A DNA stretch of 64,000 bases from CBHTSZ01 sp966095765 (GCA_966095765.1 CBHTSZ010000003.1:1-64000), one strand, 5' to 3'. Counted from the stretch's first letter, positions 39,656 through 48,685 are shown. Notes: generated from the sequence alone by a model not told the origin. Numbers and translations: made by a program.

Positions 39656-39684
39656 ACTATACTACTTTTTCGTGTTTAGTTCAA
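39656..39684 (-). promoter_or_regulatory. promoter of 39315 gene
   Basis: -35 TTGAAC (39679-39684, inside the end of tig), 17 bases, -10 TATAGT (39656-39661) on the minus strand. Confidence 0.7.
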
Positions 39685-40942
39685 CGAGTCGGTCAACAGT
39701 CTTTTCGGTGATAAGACGGTTTGCGATGTCGCGGCGCGCTTCAGGGGTATCAAGCTGCTCTTTCATCGTTGGGTACTGCTCAAGCATTTGGTTGAGACGT
39801 GCGTCGAGCTCCTCTTTGGTCACATCGATCTTCTCCGCTTTGCTGAGCTCAGCAAGCGCGAGGCCTGCGCTCACGCGGCGTTCAGCAGCAACCTTAAACT
39901 CTTTGTCGTGCCATTCGTCGTGATCCTTGTAGCCCATCTGCTTGAGGTATTGGTCAGGACTCATGCCACGATACATGAGGTTCTGCATAGCATCCTGCTC
40001 GATCTGACGGATTTGGTCTTCGACGAGTACCTGAGGTACTGGCACCTTGCTCACCTCAACGAGCTTGCCCACGAGCTCGTCTTTGAGCTTGTCCTCTAGC
40101 TCTTTTTCCTTCTGCTCAGTCAGTTGGACGCGGATATCCTCACGCATGCCTTCAACTGTCTTGAATGGACCGACCTTGACGGCAAACTTGTCGTCAACTT
40201 CAGGAAGGACCACTTCTTTGATGTCGTTTAACGTTACTTCAAACACAACCTCGGCGCCCTTAAGGTGCTCAGCGTGGTAATCGTCTGGAAACTTGAGGGG
40301 TACGTCGAACTTATCGCCCACCTTGTGGCCGACAATCGCTTCCTCGAATCCAGGAATAAAGCTGTTTGAACCGAGCACGAGATCGTAACCTTCGGCAGTT
40401 CCACCGTCAAACGGCTTGTCATCCTGTTTACCGACGAAGTCGATGTTTACTTCATCGCCACTGCTTGCTTCGCGCTTGACTGACTTCTTTTCAGAAAGCT
40501 GGGTGCGCATACGCTCGACAACCTCGTCAACTTCAGCGTCGGTAACTTCGACCTTGGCTTTTTTCACGCTCAGTTTTTTGTAGTCACCGAGGGTAATCTC
40601 AGGAACGATCTCGATCGTTGCCTCGAACTTGAGTGAGTCGTATGGCTGAAAATCTTTGAGGTCAACGTCAGGACGATCGAGGATACGGAGCTCCTCAGAC
40701 ATCGCGACATCGTTGAGCGCAATGTTCATAGCGTTTTCGGTCGTTGCATTTGCAAGCGCAAGCGGGTCGATGTGCTTTTCAGCAACGTTAGCTGGCACCT
40801 TGCCTTTACGGAAGCCAGGAACTTTGACGCTCTCTGACAGCTGCTGTACGGCAGCGCGCTTGGCGACAGCAAGGTCGCTCTTATCAAGCTCAACACTCAC
40901 GTGAACTTGGGTATCTGAGTTTTTCTTGAGGGTATGTTTCAT
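39662..40942 (-). CDS. tig: trigger factor
   Basis: Trigger factor is the ribosome-bound chaperone and peptidyl-prolyl isomerase that meets nascent chains at L23. The 426 residues split into the ribosome-binding domain (1-115, with GFRKGKVPANV near 41, close to the family GFRxGxxP signature), the FKBP-like domain (about 155-245, GDEVNIDFVGKQDDKPFDGG) and the helical C-terminal domain (245-426). No terminator is seen right after it; the next gene has its own promoter in the tig end. Confidence 0.95.
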   Translation of the reverse strand: MKHTLKKNSDTQVHVSVELDKSDLAVAKRAAVQQLSESVKVPGFRKGKVPANVAEKHIDPLALANATTENAMNIALNDVAMSEELRILDRPDVDLKDFQPYDSLKFEATIEIVPEITLGDYKKLSVKKAKVEVTDAEVDEVVERMRTQLSEKKSVKREASSGDEVNIDFVGKQDDKPFDGGTAEGYDLVLGSNSFIPGFEEAIVGHKVGDKFDVPLKFPDDYHAEHLKGAEVVFEVTLNDIKEVVLPEVDDKFAVKVGPFKTVEGMREDIRVQLTEQKEKELEDKLKDELVGKLVEVSKVPVPQVLVEDQIRQIEQDAMQNLMYRGMSPDQYLKQMGYKDHDEWHDKEFKVAAERRVSAGLALAELSKAEKIDVTKEELDARLNQMLEQYPTMKEQLDTPEARRDIANRLITEKTVDRLVELNTKK

Positions 40943-40996
40943 AACTACCCAGTCTAACAGATATGGGAAGTTGATGCGAACATGAGCGTCAAGAAC

Positions 40997-42319
40997 CTAG
41001 AGATCGTCTTTGTTTTTACCGCGGTAGTCTTCAACGGTCGTTACGATACGCTCGAGTGAAAGTTCGTATTCCTTCTCGTGTTTCACATCTTTGAGGCGGT
41101 AAATTTCCTCACGAAGCTCTTTTTCGCCGATGAACAGCAGGTACGGTACGCGCATCTTCACCGCTGCTTTGATCTGCTTGTCTAGCTTGCGACCAGTGAT
41201 GTCAACTGCAACGTTAATACCCTCTTCACGAAGTTCACGCGCGAGCTTTTGGGCGCCACGAAGGCTGTCGCCGAGTACGATCATGTAAATATCTGTCGTC
41301 GAACTGAAGTCTGGGAGTAGCTCATGTGAGCGAAGGAAAACTTCCATGGTCGTACCGCCAGGCGCGAAACCAACAGTCGGCACCGGCTCACCACCGAACA
41401 ACGAAACCAACCCGTCGTAGCGACCACCACCGAACATTGCACGGTTGTTATCAGGGTGGTTGTCGAACACTTCAAATACCATACCCGTGTAATAGTCAAA
41501 GCCGCGCATCAAGGTGATGTCGAAAACGGCATTGCGCACACCTGCGCCATGTATGGTGCGGAAAAGCTCTTTGAGCTGCTGGACTGGTTCGAGCTCAGCA
41601 AGTTCACTCGGTAGTGTCTCAATATCATTTGAGCTGATGAGTTTCGCTATCTTTTTGAGACCCTCAGGAGCATGCTCGGCTCCAAAGATTTCAATAGCCT
41701 GGTCACGGAAGGCTTCGTGAGGGATTTTGCCCTTGCGGTCAAACAGTTTGATCATGAGCTCAGACTGAACCGTCGAAAGGCCGAGATAGTCATGCATCAT
41801 CGCTTCGATGAGTTGACGGTCATTGATACGAATCGTGTACATCTTTTCAGTCGCGCCAAACGCCTTCATGAGCGCATGTGCGATAAGGATTTGCTCAGCA
41901 TCCGCCTGGGTGCCCTCTGCACCAAATAGGTCGACGTTGAGCTGCCAGAACTCGCGCTCACGACCGCGCTGCGGACGCTCATAGCGCATGTAGTTCGCAA
42001 TACTGAACCAACGGGCCGGATAACCAGTCTCTTGCTGGCGAGCAGCAATCATGCGAGACACCGTTGGCGTCATCTCAGGACGAATCGCAACCGTACGGCC
42101 ACCGCGGTCAGTAAAAGTGTAGGTCTGTTCGTTGACGATCTCCTGGCCAGTCTTTGCTGCATAGAGCTCGAGAGGCTCGAGCATTGGGGCGCCATACTCT
42201 TCATATCCGAAACTTTCAGCAACCTTGCGCCAGGTTGAAAAGATATAGTTCTGTACCCGCTTGTCGGCAGGATAAAAATCACGTGTACCTTTGTAAGGAG
42301 CAGTTGATAAATGTGCCAT
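40997..42319 (-). CDS. hisS: histidyl-tRNA synthetase
   Basis: A class II synthetase that charges tRNA-His. The 440 residues include motif 2-type RYERPQRGREREFWQLNVDL near 113-132, the histidine-binding DITLMRGFDYYTGMVFEVF near 268 and GGGRYDGLVSLFGG near 297. The C-terminal anticodon-binding domain follows at about 340-430. The -10 TATACT lies 10 bases before the ATG, so the leader is only about 4 bases and no T-box can precede it. Confidence 0.96.
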   Translation of the reverse strand: MAHLSTAPYKGTRDFYPADKRVQNYIFSTWRKVAESFGYEEYGAPMLEPLELYAAKTGQEIVNEQTYTFTDRGGRTVAIRPEMTPTVSRMIAARQQETGYPARWFSIANYMRYERPQRGREREFWQLNVDLFGAEGTQADAEQILIAHALMKAFGATEKMYTIRINDRQLIEAMMHDYLGLSTVQSELMIKLFDRKGKIPHEAFRDQAIEIFGAEHAPEGLKKIAKLISSNDIETLPSELAELEPVQQLKELFRTIHGAGVRNAVFDITLMRGFDYYTGMVFEVFDNHPDNNRAMFGGGRYDGLVSLFGGEPVPTVGFAPGGTTMEVFLRSHELLPDFSSTTDIYMIVLGDSLRGAQKLARELREEGINVAVDITGRKLDKQIKAAVKMRVPYLLFIGEKELREEIYRLKDVKHEKEYELSLERIVTTVEDYRGKNKDDL

Positions 42320-42436
42320 ATTGATAAGCAGTATAACAGTAGTAACGAGGGATGAACAAATGCTTGCATATGTTCATCCGAGTACGTCCTGGTATATCCC
42401 GGATATAACAGTAGTGGCAACAGATGAACAGATACG
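42320..42436. other. hisS upstream region with hairpin
   Basis: This gap holds the hisS -10 box, a hairpin GATGAACA.ATG/CAT.TGTTCATC (about 42351-42379) and two similar CTACTGTTATA stretches. The hairpin may end the upstream methyltransferase transcript, but it has no T-run. Confidence 0.4.
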
Positions 42437-42961
42437 TTAGTTCGTTTGACGTCGCGACCATTCAAACATAGCGATGCCAGCCGCCACGCCAACGTTCAGC
42501 GATCGAGTGGAACCTAGTTGATCGATATGAACAACTTGGTCCGCAACCGCGAGCAGCTCCTCTGAAATACCGGAGCCTTCTTGGCCAAACAAAAAGACAG
42601 TATTTGCCGGCAGCTCACTAGTCAGTATCGACTCAGAGCTGACGTTATTTTCTAATGCCACGATGCATTTTCTTCCCTGTTGCATGTACGAACTGAACGC
42701 AGACGGTGATACATGGTACTCAACCTCTAGATATTTATCGGTCATCATAGCACCCCGCTTGTTCCACTGCCTTCGTCCGATAACATGAATACGACGCACA
42801 CCGAAGGCATTCGCACTTCTGACAATCGTACCCATGTTAAAATCTCTCATCGTATTTTCGATTGCGATCTCGAGACTGACGCCGCGGCGATCAAGCTCGG
42901 CTACGATTTCTTCGTGAGCTTTGCCTTTAAACTCGTCCAGAACGTTGCGTGTATCATCCAT
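42437..42961 (-). CDS. SpoU/TrmH-family RNA methyltransferase
   Basis: This is a SPOUT-fold enzyme predicted to 2'-O-methylate rRNA or tRNA with S-adenosylmethionine. The 174 residues show the three family motifs: NMGTIVRSANAFGVRRIHVI near 45, LFGQEGSGISEELL near 124 and STRSLNVGVAAGIAMFEW near 151. I chose the ATG at 42961, 10 bases after -10 TACAAT; longer versions start within or upstream of that box. The exact substrate cannot be told. Confidence 0.88.
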   Translation of the reverse strand: MDDTRNVLDEFKGKAHEEIVAELDRRGVSLEIAIENTMRDFNMGTIVRSANAFGVRRIHVIGRRQWNKRGAMMTDKYLEVEYHVSPSAFSSYMQQGRKCIVALENNVSSESILTSELPANTVFLFGQEGSGISEELLAVADQVVHIDQLGSTRSLNVGVAAGIAMFEWSRRQTN

Positions 42962-43015
42962 AGATTTCCCCATTGTACGCCACAAATACCGGGTGTATGA
43001 TGAGCAAAAGCCTAA

Positions 43016-43474
43016 AGCATAAAAACTATAGAGCAAGAATACAGAGTTTCGCCCCTGTCCCGGCTATTCGAAGCCCGGCATGCACTGCGCGAACATCTTT
43101 CTCTTGAAACCGCCCTGATAGAGCGTATCGGGGAGCTGCCGGAAGACGATTTTTGCCACACGGCTCGAGAGAGTTTCCAGCTCGGCACTGGCTACGCATA
43201 CCTGCATCGAAATGACACCAACTCCCTCGAGAGTGTTCTTGAGACCTACTTTGCAACTCAACCCCGTAATAAATACCTAGACCCAGAAGTTATCGCTCTC
43301 GAGCGAAAGGAAGTCTCGGAAGCAGCGCTCAAACTTCTGGAAACTGGAGAGACGCCGGAACTAGAAGATCGTATCGATAAATACCAAGTAGAGGCATCTG
43401 CGGCTTTCACCGAGGGTTACTTGATAACCGTATCGATGCTGCCACGCGAATCTGACGTGACAGACGTTGCATAA
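43016..43474 (+). pseudogene. reading frame without a canonical start (broken or non-standard)
   Basis: An open frame of about 150 codons (LFEARHALREHLSLETALIE..., ending SDVTDVA) has natural-looking codon use and reads cleanly to TAA at 43472-43474. However, no ATG, GTG or TTG lies in frame near its 5' end after the stop at 43013. A plus-strand promoter TTGTAC-17-TATGAT (42973-43001) points into it. A frame starting at ATG 42997/43000 could join it by one base removed near 43058, but that ATG overlaps the -10 box. It may be a frameshifted gene, a sequencing error, or a non-canonical start. The product is acidic and helical, family unknown. Confidence 0.5.
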
Positions 43475-43486
43475 CCAAAACAAAAA

Positions 43487-43502
43487 CCGGTCCAACGACC
43501 GG
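43487..43502. terminator. terminator after tRNA-Leu
   Basis: CCGGTC/GACCGG with a 4-base loop, followed by TTTTTG on the minus strand. Confidence 0.75.
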
Positions 43503-43511
43503 CCCATGTTC

Positions 43512-43596
43512 TGGTGCGCGAGAGAGGACTTGAACCTCCACGCCCGAAGGCACATGCTCCTAAGGCATGCGTGTCTACCAATTCCACCACTCGCGC
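43512..43596 (-). tRNA. tRNA-Leu (anticodon UAG)
   Basis: An 85-base minus-strand tRNA with acceptor GCGCGAG pairing with CTCGCGC, discriminator A and encoded CCA. The anticodon stem CATGC/GCATG holds loop CTTAGGA, giving anticodon UAG. A long variable arm (GTGCCTTCGGGCGT) confirms a class II, leucine-type tRNA. The T-arm reads GGTTCAAGTCC. A -10 TACAAT lies about 28 bases upstream. Confidence 0.96.
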
Positions 43597-43648
43597 AAAA
43601 CAAATGAAAAATTTGGTACGCCTTATTGTACCAACTATTCAATAGTTC

Positions 43649-43927
43649 TTAAAGAGAGTTTGCAGCCGTAAGACGCTTCCGGTAGTACGCGCGAGCTATA
43701 AGCACTGATACCGTGAAGGCGCTCATCATCGCGCAGAAACGACCGAGGGCACCGTTCGAGACAAACAAAAGTCCGATTCCGCTGAAGACAGTCACGCCAA
43801 AACTCGCGAGCATCACCGTATACGCCTTTGATTCACGTCGAGCGTAGCCAGCCGCAAAGACGCCGAGGGTCGCGATCGTCATGACCAGCGCAACTGAAAT
43901 ATGGAGAGTAAGAATAAGCATGTTCAT
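43649..43927 (-). CDS. small three-helix membrane protein, unknown
   Basis: The 92-residue protein begins MNMLILTLHISVALVMTIA and has about three hydrophobic segments (4-27, 38-56 and 60-78), ending in a basic tail (AYYRKRLTAANSL). I use the ATG at 43927 because a -10 box (TACAGT, 43934-43939) lies exactly 6 bases upstream; the longer frame runs through it. The mRNA is thus probably leaderless. Family unknown. Confidence 0.75.
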   Translation of the reverse strand: MNMLILTLHISVALVMTIATLGVFAAGYARRESKAYTVMLASFGVTVFSGIGLLFVSNGALGRFCAMMSAFTVSVLIARAYYRKRLTAANSL

Positions 43928-43973
43928 ACTGTTACTGTACAGGAAAGGTCTATAAAACAAAAAACTGCCCGAC

Positions 43974-44519
43974 CTAGGCAGCTTCATCTAACCGGTAGAA
44001 CGCCAGCGCCGCGTCTCCGTAACTACGATTGTCCACCACAACAACTCCATTAACGGTCGGCGCTGACTCCCTACCTGGATGCGATAATATCATAAGCCCT
44101 TTGGGATTTAAATACCCGCTCAGTCGTGAAACTGTGGATAACTGCAGATCGTGGTACGGAGGATCAGCAAATATCAGATCAAACCCCTCACTTGATGCTG
44201 TCTCGCTCCAGCTTGCGACCGGCGCTTTTATGAGCGAAGCGCGAGTCTCAACGCCAAGCATGCGAATGTTGTTCGCGAGTACTTTTTGGGCGATACGGTC
44301 ACGCTCGATAAAAACGGCTTGCTTCGCCCCACGACTGAGAGCTTCGAGCCCGATCGCGCCAGTACCAGCAAAGGCGTCAAGTACGCGCAACCCTTCGACG
44401 TCGCCGAGCATATTGAATAAGGCGCCGCGAATACGCTCTGACATAGGGTGTGTACGGGATGTATCAGGCGCATCGAGATAACGCCCGCCAAACTCACCAG
44501 CGATCAAGCGTACTCTCAT
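43974..44519 (-). CDS. rsmD: 16S rRNA (guanine966-N2)-methyltransferase RsmD
   Basis: RsmD methylates G966 of 16S rRNA late in 30S assembly. The 181 residues start with the family's RLIAGEFGGRYLDAP and contain the SAM site VLDAFAGTGAIGLEALSRGA near 47 and the catalytic DPPY near 117. It overlaps the upstream 44516 gene by 4 bases (ATGA). A hairpin with T-run (CTGCC/GGGCAG) covers its stop codon. Confidence 0.93.
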   Translation of the reverse strand: MRVRLIAGEFGGRYLDAPDTSRTHPMSERIRGALFNMLGDVEGLRVLDAFAGTGAIGLEALSRGAKQAVFIERDRIAQKVLANNIRMLGVETRASLIKAPVASWSETASSEGFDLIFADPPYHDLQLSTVSRLSGYLNPKGLMILSHPGRESAPTVNGVVVVDNRSYGDAALAFYRLDEAA

Positions 44520-45346
44520 GAACGCTCACCTTTTCGCCGTTTTTCTGCTTTAAGGCTCGCCGCGTACCAGGCAAGCGTCACCGCTTTGACGATTGTCGGT
44601 GCAAGATCTTGGCGCGTCGTACGCACGAGTGCCCGGTTCCACCCTTTTTTCTGAAAGGTTTCATACATCTTGAGCGCATGGATATGGTGCATATACTCGA
44701 GGAAGATAGGACGGATGCCTTCCTGTTTCACACGGATCAGTTCGTTTTTTGACGGCCGAGCGCTATCTAGCCGTAGCGAGGCCAGGGTTGTCGCAAACCC
44801 CCATTCAAAAAAACCGTGCGTCGTCATAACACCCTTCGCGCCCCAGAACTCCCAGTTATTTTTGATAAGCATGCGTTTGGTTGTTCCAGGAAGCACTATC
44901 TTATTCTTGAGTGAGTTACGTGTCTCCAACCCCTCCCCTCCGCGCAGCTCCTCGAGCTTAGCCTCTAGCGGATAATGATGCGCAGGCGTCAGTCCATCGA
45001 CGATCGCGTGCGCGAGCCACGCCGCCTCAAATGCTGCCCGGGCTTCGTCGCGCTTTAGCAGTGCTCGCTCAAGATTCACCATGTGATCATCGATGAGATC
45101 GAGCAAGTTCGTGTCGTTTGGGTCGGTCGGATCGATGTAGTGCCACGGCTCATCCCGGGCCGGGCTTTTACGCTTAATGCCATCAGGACCATCACGTCCT
45201 TCAAACTTGAGGATCTGGCGAACGGTCGGAAAATACGCACGGCGCGGCATCACATGGTTCAGATGACGCTTTGCAATGCGATCAATGCGCTGATGTGCGC
45301 CCATGACGTTGCCGGAGCTGGTGCGTAAGGTTGTGCCAGAGTACAT
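44516..45346 (-). CDS. zinc-dependent phospholipase C/S1-P1 nuclease-like protein
   Basis: The 276-residue helical protein has His113-x3-Asp117-x5-His123 in AHAIVDGLTPAHH, the same spacing as three zinc ligands in Bacillus phospholipase C and P1 nuclease. Other candidate ligands are His18 and Asp22 near the N-terminus and His69 (PWHYIDP). There is no clear signal peptide, so its place of action is unsure. The -10 TAAAAT lies 6 bases before the ATG, giving a leaderless mRNA. It is coupled to rsmD through an ATGA overlap. The family link is by motif only. Confidence 0.55.
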   Translation of the reverse strand: MYSGTTLRTSSGNVMGAHQRIDRIAKRHLNHVMPRRAYFPTVRQILKFEGRDGPDGIKRKSPARDEPWHYIDPTDPNDTNLLDLIDDHMVNLERALLKRDEARAAFEAAWLAHAIVDGLTPAHHYPLEAKLEELRGGEGLETRNSLKNKIVLPGTTKRMLIKNNWEFWGAKGVMTTHGFFEWGFATTLASLRLDSARPSKNELIRVKQEGIRPIFLEYMHHIHALKMYETFQKKGWNRALVRTTRQDLAPTIVKAVTLAWYAASLKAEKRRKGERS

Positions 45347-45355
45347 ATAATGATT

Positions 45356-47386
45356 TTAGTTTAACGTGGTAAGCCGCCTGTAGCGCTCAACCTCTTTTGC
45401 TAACTGCCCATATTGTAACAGGTCGCCCCCGCCAGCCAGCCACCATGAGGCTGTACTTTGAGCACGCTTCAGCAGTTTCATGTCACCGATATTAGCCACG
45501 GCAAGGTTCAACGCGCCTGACTGGGCACGGCCATAGATCTCGCCCGGGCCACGGAGCTCAAGGTCACGTTCAGCAAGGTAGAAGCCGTCGTTACTTCGTT
45601 CAAGCTCACGAAGTCGCTCGGAGGGCTTTTGGCTCGTTGACGGTACAAGATAGCAATAGCTCTGTAGGTCGCTTCGACCGACACGACCACGCAGTTGATG
45701 CAGCTGTGCGAGTCCGAAACGATCCGCGCCTTCGATGACGATCGCCGTTGCATTTGGTACGTCGACACCAACTTCTACGACGGTTGTACTGACAAGAATA
45801 TCGAGATCACCAGCCGCAAAAGATCGCATCACTGCGTCCTTTTCTTCGGCCGGTAATTTACCGTGTAGCAGCCCAATCCGTTTGTCCTTGAAGACAGATT
45901 GCTTGAGACGCTTTACTTCAGCTTGCACACTCGCCTGCTCATCCTCACCCGCTTCGATGCGAGGACATATGACATATGCCTGGCGACCCGCTTCAAGTTG
46001 CTTTTCTATTTCAGCGTACATAGGTGCACGCGAATTCGGAGAGATAATCTTCGTAAGAATGTCCTTCCTCTGAGCCGGTTTTTCGTTCAGGATCGAGATG
46101 TCGAGCTCGCCATAGACCGTGAGCTGCAGACTGCGCGGGATCGGTGTCGCGGTCATCGCGAGGAGATGTGGCATCTTATGACTCTTTGCAAGGAGTTTCT
46201 GCCGCTGCTCGACACCAAATCGATGCTGTTCGTCGATAACAACGAAGCCAAGTTCTTTAAATGTCACTTTGTCCTGGAAAAGGGCGTGCGTTCCAACCAC
46301 CACATCACAACTTCCGTTTGCGATCGCCTCGAGGAGCGGTTTACGACGAGCGGTTGTCAACGACCCGATCAGGAGCCCAACCCGCAGGCCAAACGGTTCA
46401 AGAATCTGTGCCAGCGTCGATGCGTGCTGCGATGCAAGCAGTTCGGTCGGCGCCATAAAGGCAGTCTGAAAGCCTGCTTTTGCAGCAATATACGACACAA
46501 GCCCGGCAACGACGGTTTTTCCCGAGCCAACGTCACCCTGCAAGAGACGGTTCATCGGCTCGCCGCGTTCCAGGTTCTGGATGCTTTCCCAAGCTGCGAC
46601 GCGCTGTGCATTCGTGAGATCAAACGGTAACTTCTCAACAAAGGCTTTAGCGTCGGCCGCATTGAAGGTGATCGTATGGCTCTCGAGCGCTGCGTTATCG
46701 GCTTTGTTGAGATGGCTCGCTACCATGAGTGCAAACACCTCCTCGAACCCGAGTCGATCCTTAGCGGCAGCTAATTGTTCAAACGATTCAGGAAAATGCA
46801 TCGCATACACCGCTTCGCTTCTGGACATGAGTTTTTCGCGTGCAATCACTTCTGGCGGGAGTGTTTCAGGAAGCCCCATGATAGCTGGACGAAGTTCGAT
46901 AAGGATCTTACGCACCAGCTGGGACTTGAGACCGCGTATCGCCGGATATACCGGCACGATCCGTCCGCCGCTAACTGCAAGTTCTTTGACAGCCTCGACG
47001 CTCGGGTTGACGATCTGATAGCGCTGGCGCTGCAAGCCAAATTCTCCAGACACCAACCACTCGCCACCGTTCTTGAATTGCTCGGCACGGTAACCTTGGT
47101 TAAACCACACGACCGGAACTTTGGCAGTGCCATCAGAGAGTACTGCTTCGGTTACCGTCATCCCGCGACGAACCCGCCTCGTTGCAACGTCAGAAAAACG
47201 TCCGCGAACCGAGACTTTGCCAGGTTTTATATGTGCGATCGACGTAACTTGAGAAAAATCTTCATGTTTTCTCGGTAAAAAATGAATGAGATCACCAACC
47301 GTGTGTAGGTTTGCGGCCGCGAGTTGCTCAGCCGTCTTTGGCCCAACGCCCTTTACTTTTTGAAGCGGCGTAGAGAGCAGACGCAT
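45356..47386 (-). CDS. recG: ATP-dependent DNA helicase RecG
   Basis: RecG remodels stalled replication forks and branched DNA. The 676 residues have the N-terminal wedge/OB domain (helix-hairpin-helix KVKGVGPKTAEQLAAANL near 9-26), the helicase core with GDVGSGKTVVAG near 280 and DEQHRFG near 379, and the C-terminal part with the TRG-type region QLHQLRGRVGRSDLQSYCYL near 559. It overlaps tyrS by one base (TAATG at 47384-47388). Confidence 0.96.
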   Translation of the reverse strand: MRLLSTPLQKVKGVGPKTAEQLAAANLHTVGDLIHFLPRKHEDFSQVTSIAHIKPGKVSVRGRFSDVATRRVRRGMTVTEAVLSDGTAKVPVVWFNQGYRAEQFKNGGEWLVSGEFGLQRQRYQIVNPSVEAVKELAVSGGRIVPVYPAIRGLKSQLVRKILIELRPAIMGLPETLPPEVIAREKLMSRSEAVYAMHFPESFEQLAAAKDRLGFEEVFALMVASHLNKADNAALESHTITFNAADAKAFVEKLPFDLTNAQRVAAWESIQNLERGEPMNRLLQGDVGSGKTVVAGLVSYIAAKAGFQTAFMAPTELLASQHASTLAQILEPFGLRVGLLIGSLTTARRKPLLEAIANGSCDVVVGTHALFQDKVTFKELGFVVIDEQHRFGVEQRQKLLAKSHKMPHLLAMTATPIPRSLQLTVYGELDISILNEKPAQRKDILTKIISPNSRAPMYAEIEKQLEAGRQAYVICPRIEAGEDEQASVQAEVKRLKQSVFKDKRIGLLHGKLPAEEKDAVMRSFAAGDLDILVSTTVVEVGVDVPNATAIVIEGADRFGLAQLHQLRGRVGRSDLQSYCYLVPSTSQKPSERLRELERSNDGFYLAERDLELRGPGEIYGRAQSGALNLAVANIGDMKLLKRAQSTASWWLAGGGDLLQYGQLAKEVERYRRLTTLN

Positions 47387-48597
47387 TAGCGAACCAGGAT
47401 GAAGCTGTTCTTGCCCTTTTTGATAAGACTTGGGACTGGCAGCTCCATGTCATCAGTAACCTTTTCACCGTTCACACTGATTGCACCACCGTCAATCAAA
47501 CGACGCGCCTCACCGTTGCTACTCGCAACACCACTTGTTACGAGCGCATTGAGAACATGTGAACTGGTACTGACAGGAATCTCACGTGCAAGCATCTCCA
47601 GCTCCTCCTCAAACAGCTGGTTAAACGGCGTACCACCAAATAGTGCAGCCGTCACATTACGGGCTTGTTCGGCACGAGCTTCACCGTGAACAAGCTTAGT
47701 CACCTCAAAGGCTAGAACTTTTTGTGCTTCACGTCCGGCAGGATTATCAGCAGTCATCTTCTCAAGGCTTTCGACTTCTTCGCGGGGCATGAGCGTAAAG
47801 AGCTTCAGGTAATCAATCGCGCTTTCGTCATCAACATTGAGCCAGAATTGGTAGAACTGGTAAACGCTTGTCTTGGTTTCATCAAGCCACACGGCACCAG
47901 CCTCGCTCTTACCGAATTTTTTGCCAGTCGCCTTGTTGATAACGAGTGGCGCCGTCATACCATGGACGCTCGCACCTTCTTTTTTACGGATGAGATCGAC
48001 ACCCGAGAGGATATTACCCCATTGGTCCGATCCACCGATCTGGAGGTTTACGCCATAGTTGTTAAACAAATGCCAGTAATCATAGCCCTGGAGAAGCGTG
48101 TAGCTAAACTCAGCGAAGCTCATGCCTGAACCGCCTTCACCGATACGTGTCGCAATGTAATCACGCTGCACGAGCGTACTCATACCGAAGTGCTTGCCCG
48201 CGTCACGGAGAAAGTCGAGGATGCTGACTTTGTGCAGCCAGTCGTAGTTATCAACGAGCGTAAACTCTTGGCCGCTAAACAGCGCGCTCACCTGAGCTGC
48301 GAGCGCGGCTTTGTTGCGACCAATAACGTCAAGATCAAGCAAGTTTCGCTCGTCACTCTTACCGCTAGGATCACCGATGACACCGGTACCGCCACCAACG
48401 AGCAGCACAACCTTGTGGCCGCGGTCCAGGAAACGCCGCACCATCATATACACCGCCAGGTGGCCGACATGCAGGCTGTCGGCAGACGGATCAGTTCCGA
48501 GATACAGGCTAAACTTTTCCGTATCAAGGGTTTCAGGTGTCGTAAAGGTGGTTTGGTTGTAGAAGCCGCGCCAGGTCAGCTCTTCGGATAGCGTCAT
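47386..48597 (-). CDS. tyrS: tyrosyl-tRNA synthetase
   Basis: A class I synthetase. The 403 residues include the HIGH-type motif DSLHVGHLAVYM near 37-48, GGSDQWGNILSG near 190 and the KMSKS-type motif KKFGKSE near 225, and an S4 RNA-binding domain at the C-terminus (about 335-400). A YDYWHLFNNYGVNLQIGG stretch matches tyrosine binding. It is the first gene of tyrS-recG; no T-box leader is seen. Confidence 0.96.
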   Translation of the reverse strand: MTLSEELTWRGFYNQTTFTTPETLDTEKFSLYLGTDPSADSLHVGHLAVYMMVRRFLDRGHKVVLLVGGGTGVIGDPSGKSDERNLLDLDVIGRNKAALAAQVSALFSGQEFTLVDNYDWLHKVSILDFLRDAGKHFGMSTLVQRDYIATRIGEGGSGMSFAEFSYTLLQGYDYWHLFNNYGVNLQIGGSDQWGNILSGVDLIRKKEGASVHGMTAPLVINKATGKKFGKSEAGAVWLDETKTSVYQFYQFWLNVDDESAIDYLKLFTLMPREEVESLEKMTADNPAGREAQKVLAFEVTKLVHGEARAEQARNVTAALFGGTPFNQLFEEELEMLAREIPVSTSSHVLNALVTSGVASSNGEARRLIDGGAISVNGEKVTDDMELPVPSLIKKGKNSFILVR

Positions 48598-48679
48598 ATA
48601 ATTCTTAGATTTCCTGTATCTTAAATACCTCTGTTATCGAGTATACCGTAAAGTATATGGAACACCCACTCAGAAGTGC

Positions 48680-48685
48680 TATAAT
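48680..48685 (+). promoter_or_regulatory. extended -10 of PBP gene
   Basis: TGCTATAAT (TATAAT at 48680-48685) is an extended -10 on the plus strand, with no good -35. It is divergent from tyrS. Confidence 0.6.

Noticed and set aside
42320..42436. T-box leader before hisS
   Set aside because: The -10 box lies 10 bases before the ATG, leaving no room for a T-box; the hairpin is upstream of the transcription start.
43361..43642. 93-codon minus-strand frame over the tRNA-Leu
   Set aside because: It reads through the tRNA gene and its terminator, so it cannot be a real protein gene.
45899..46630. 243-codon plus-strand frame opposite recG
   Set aside because: Antisense to the helicase core of recG, no signals, composition explained by the recG codons.
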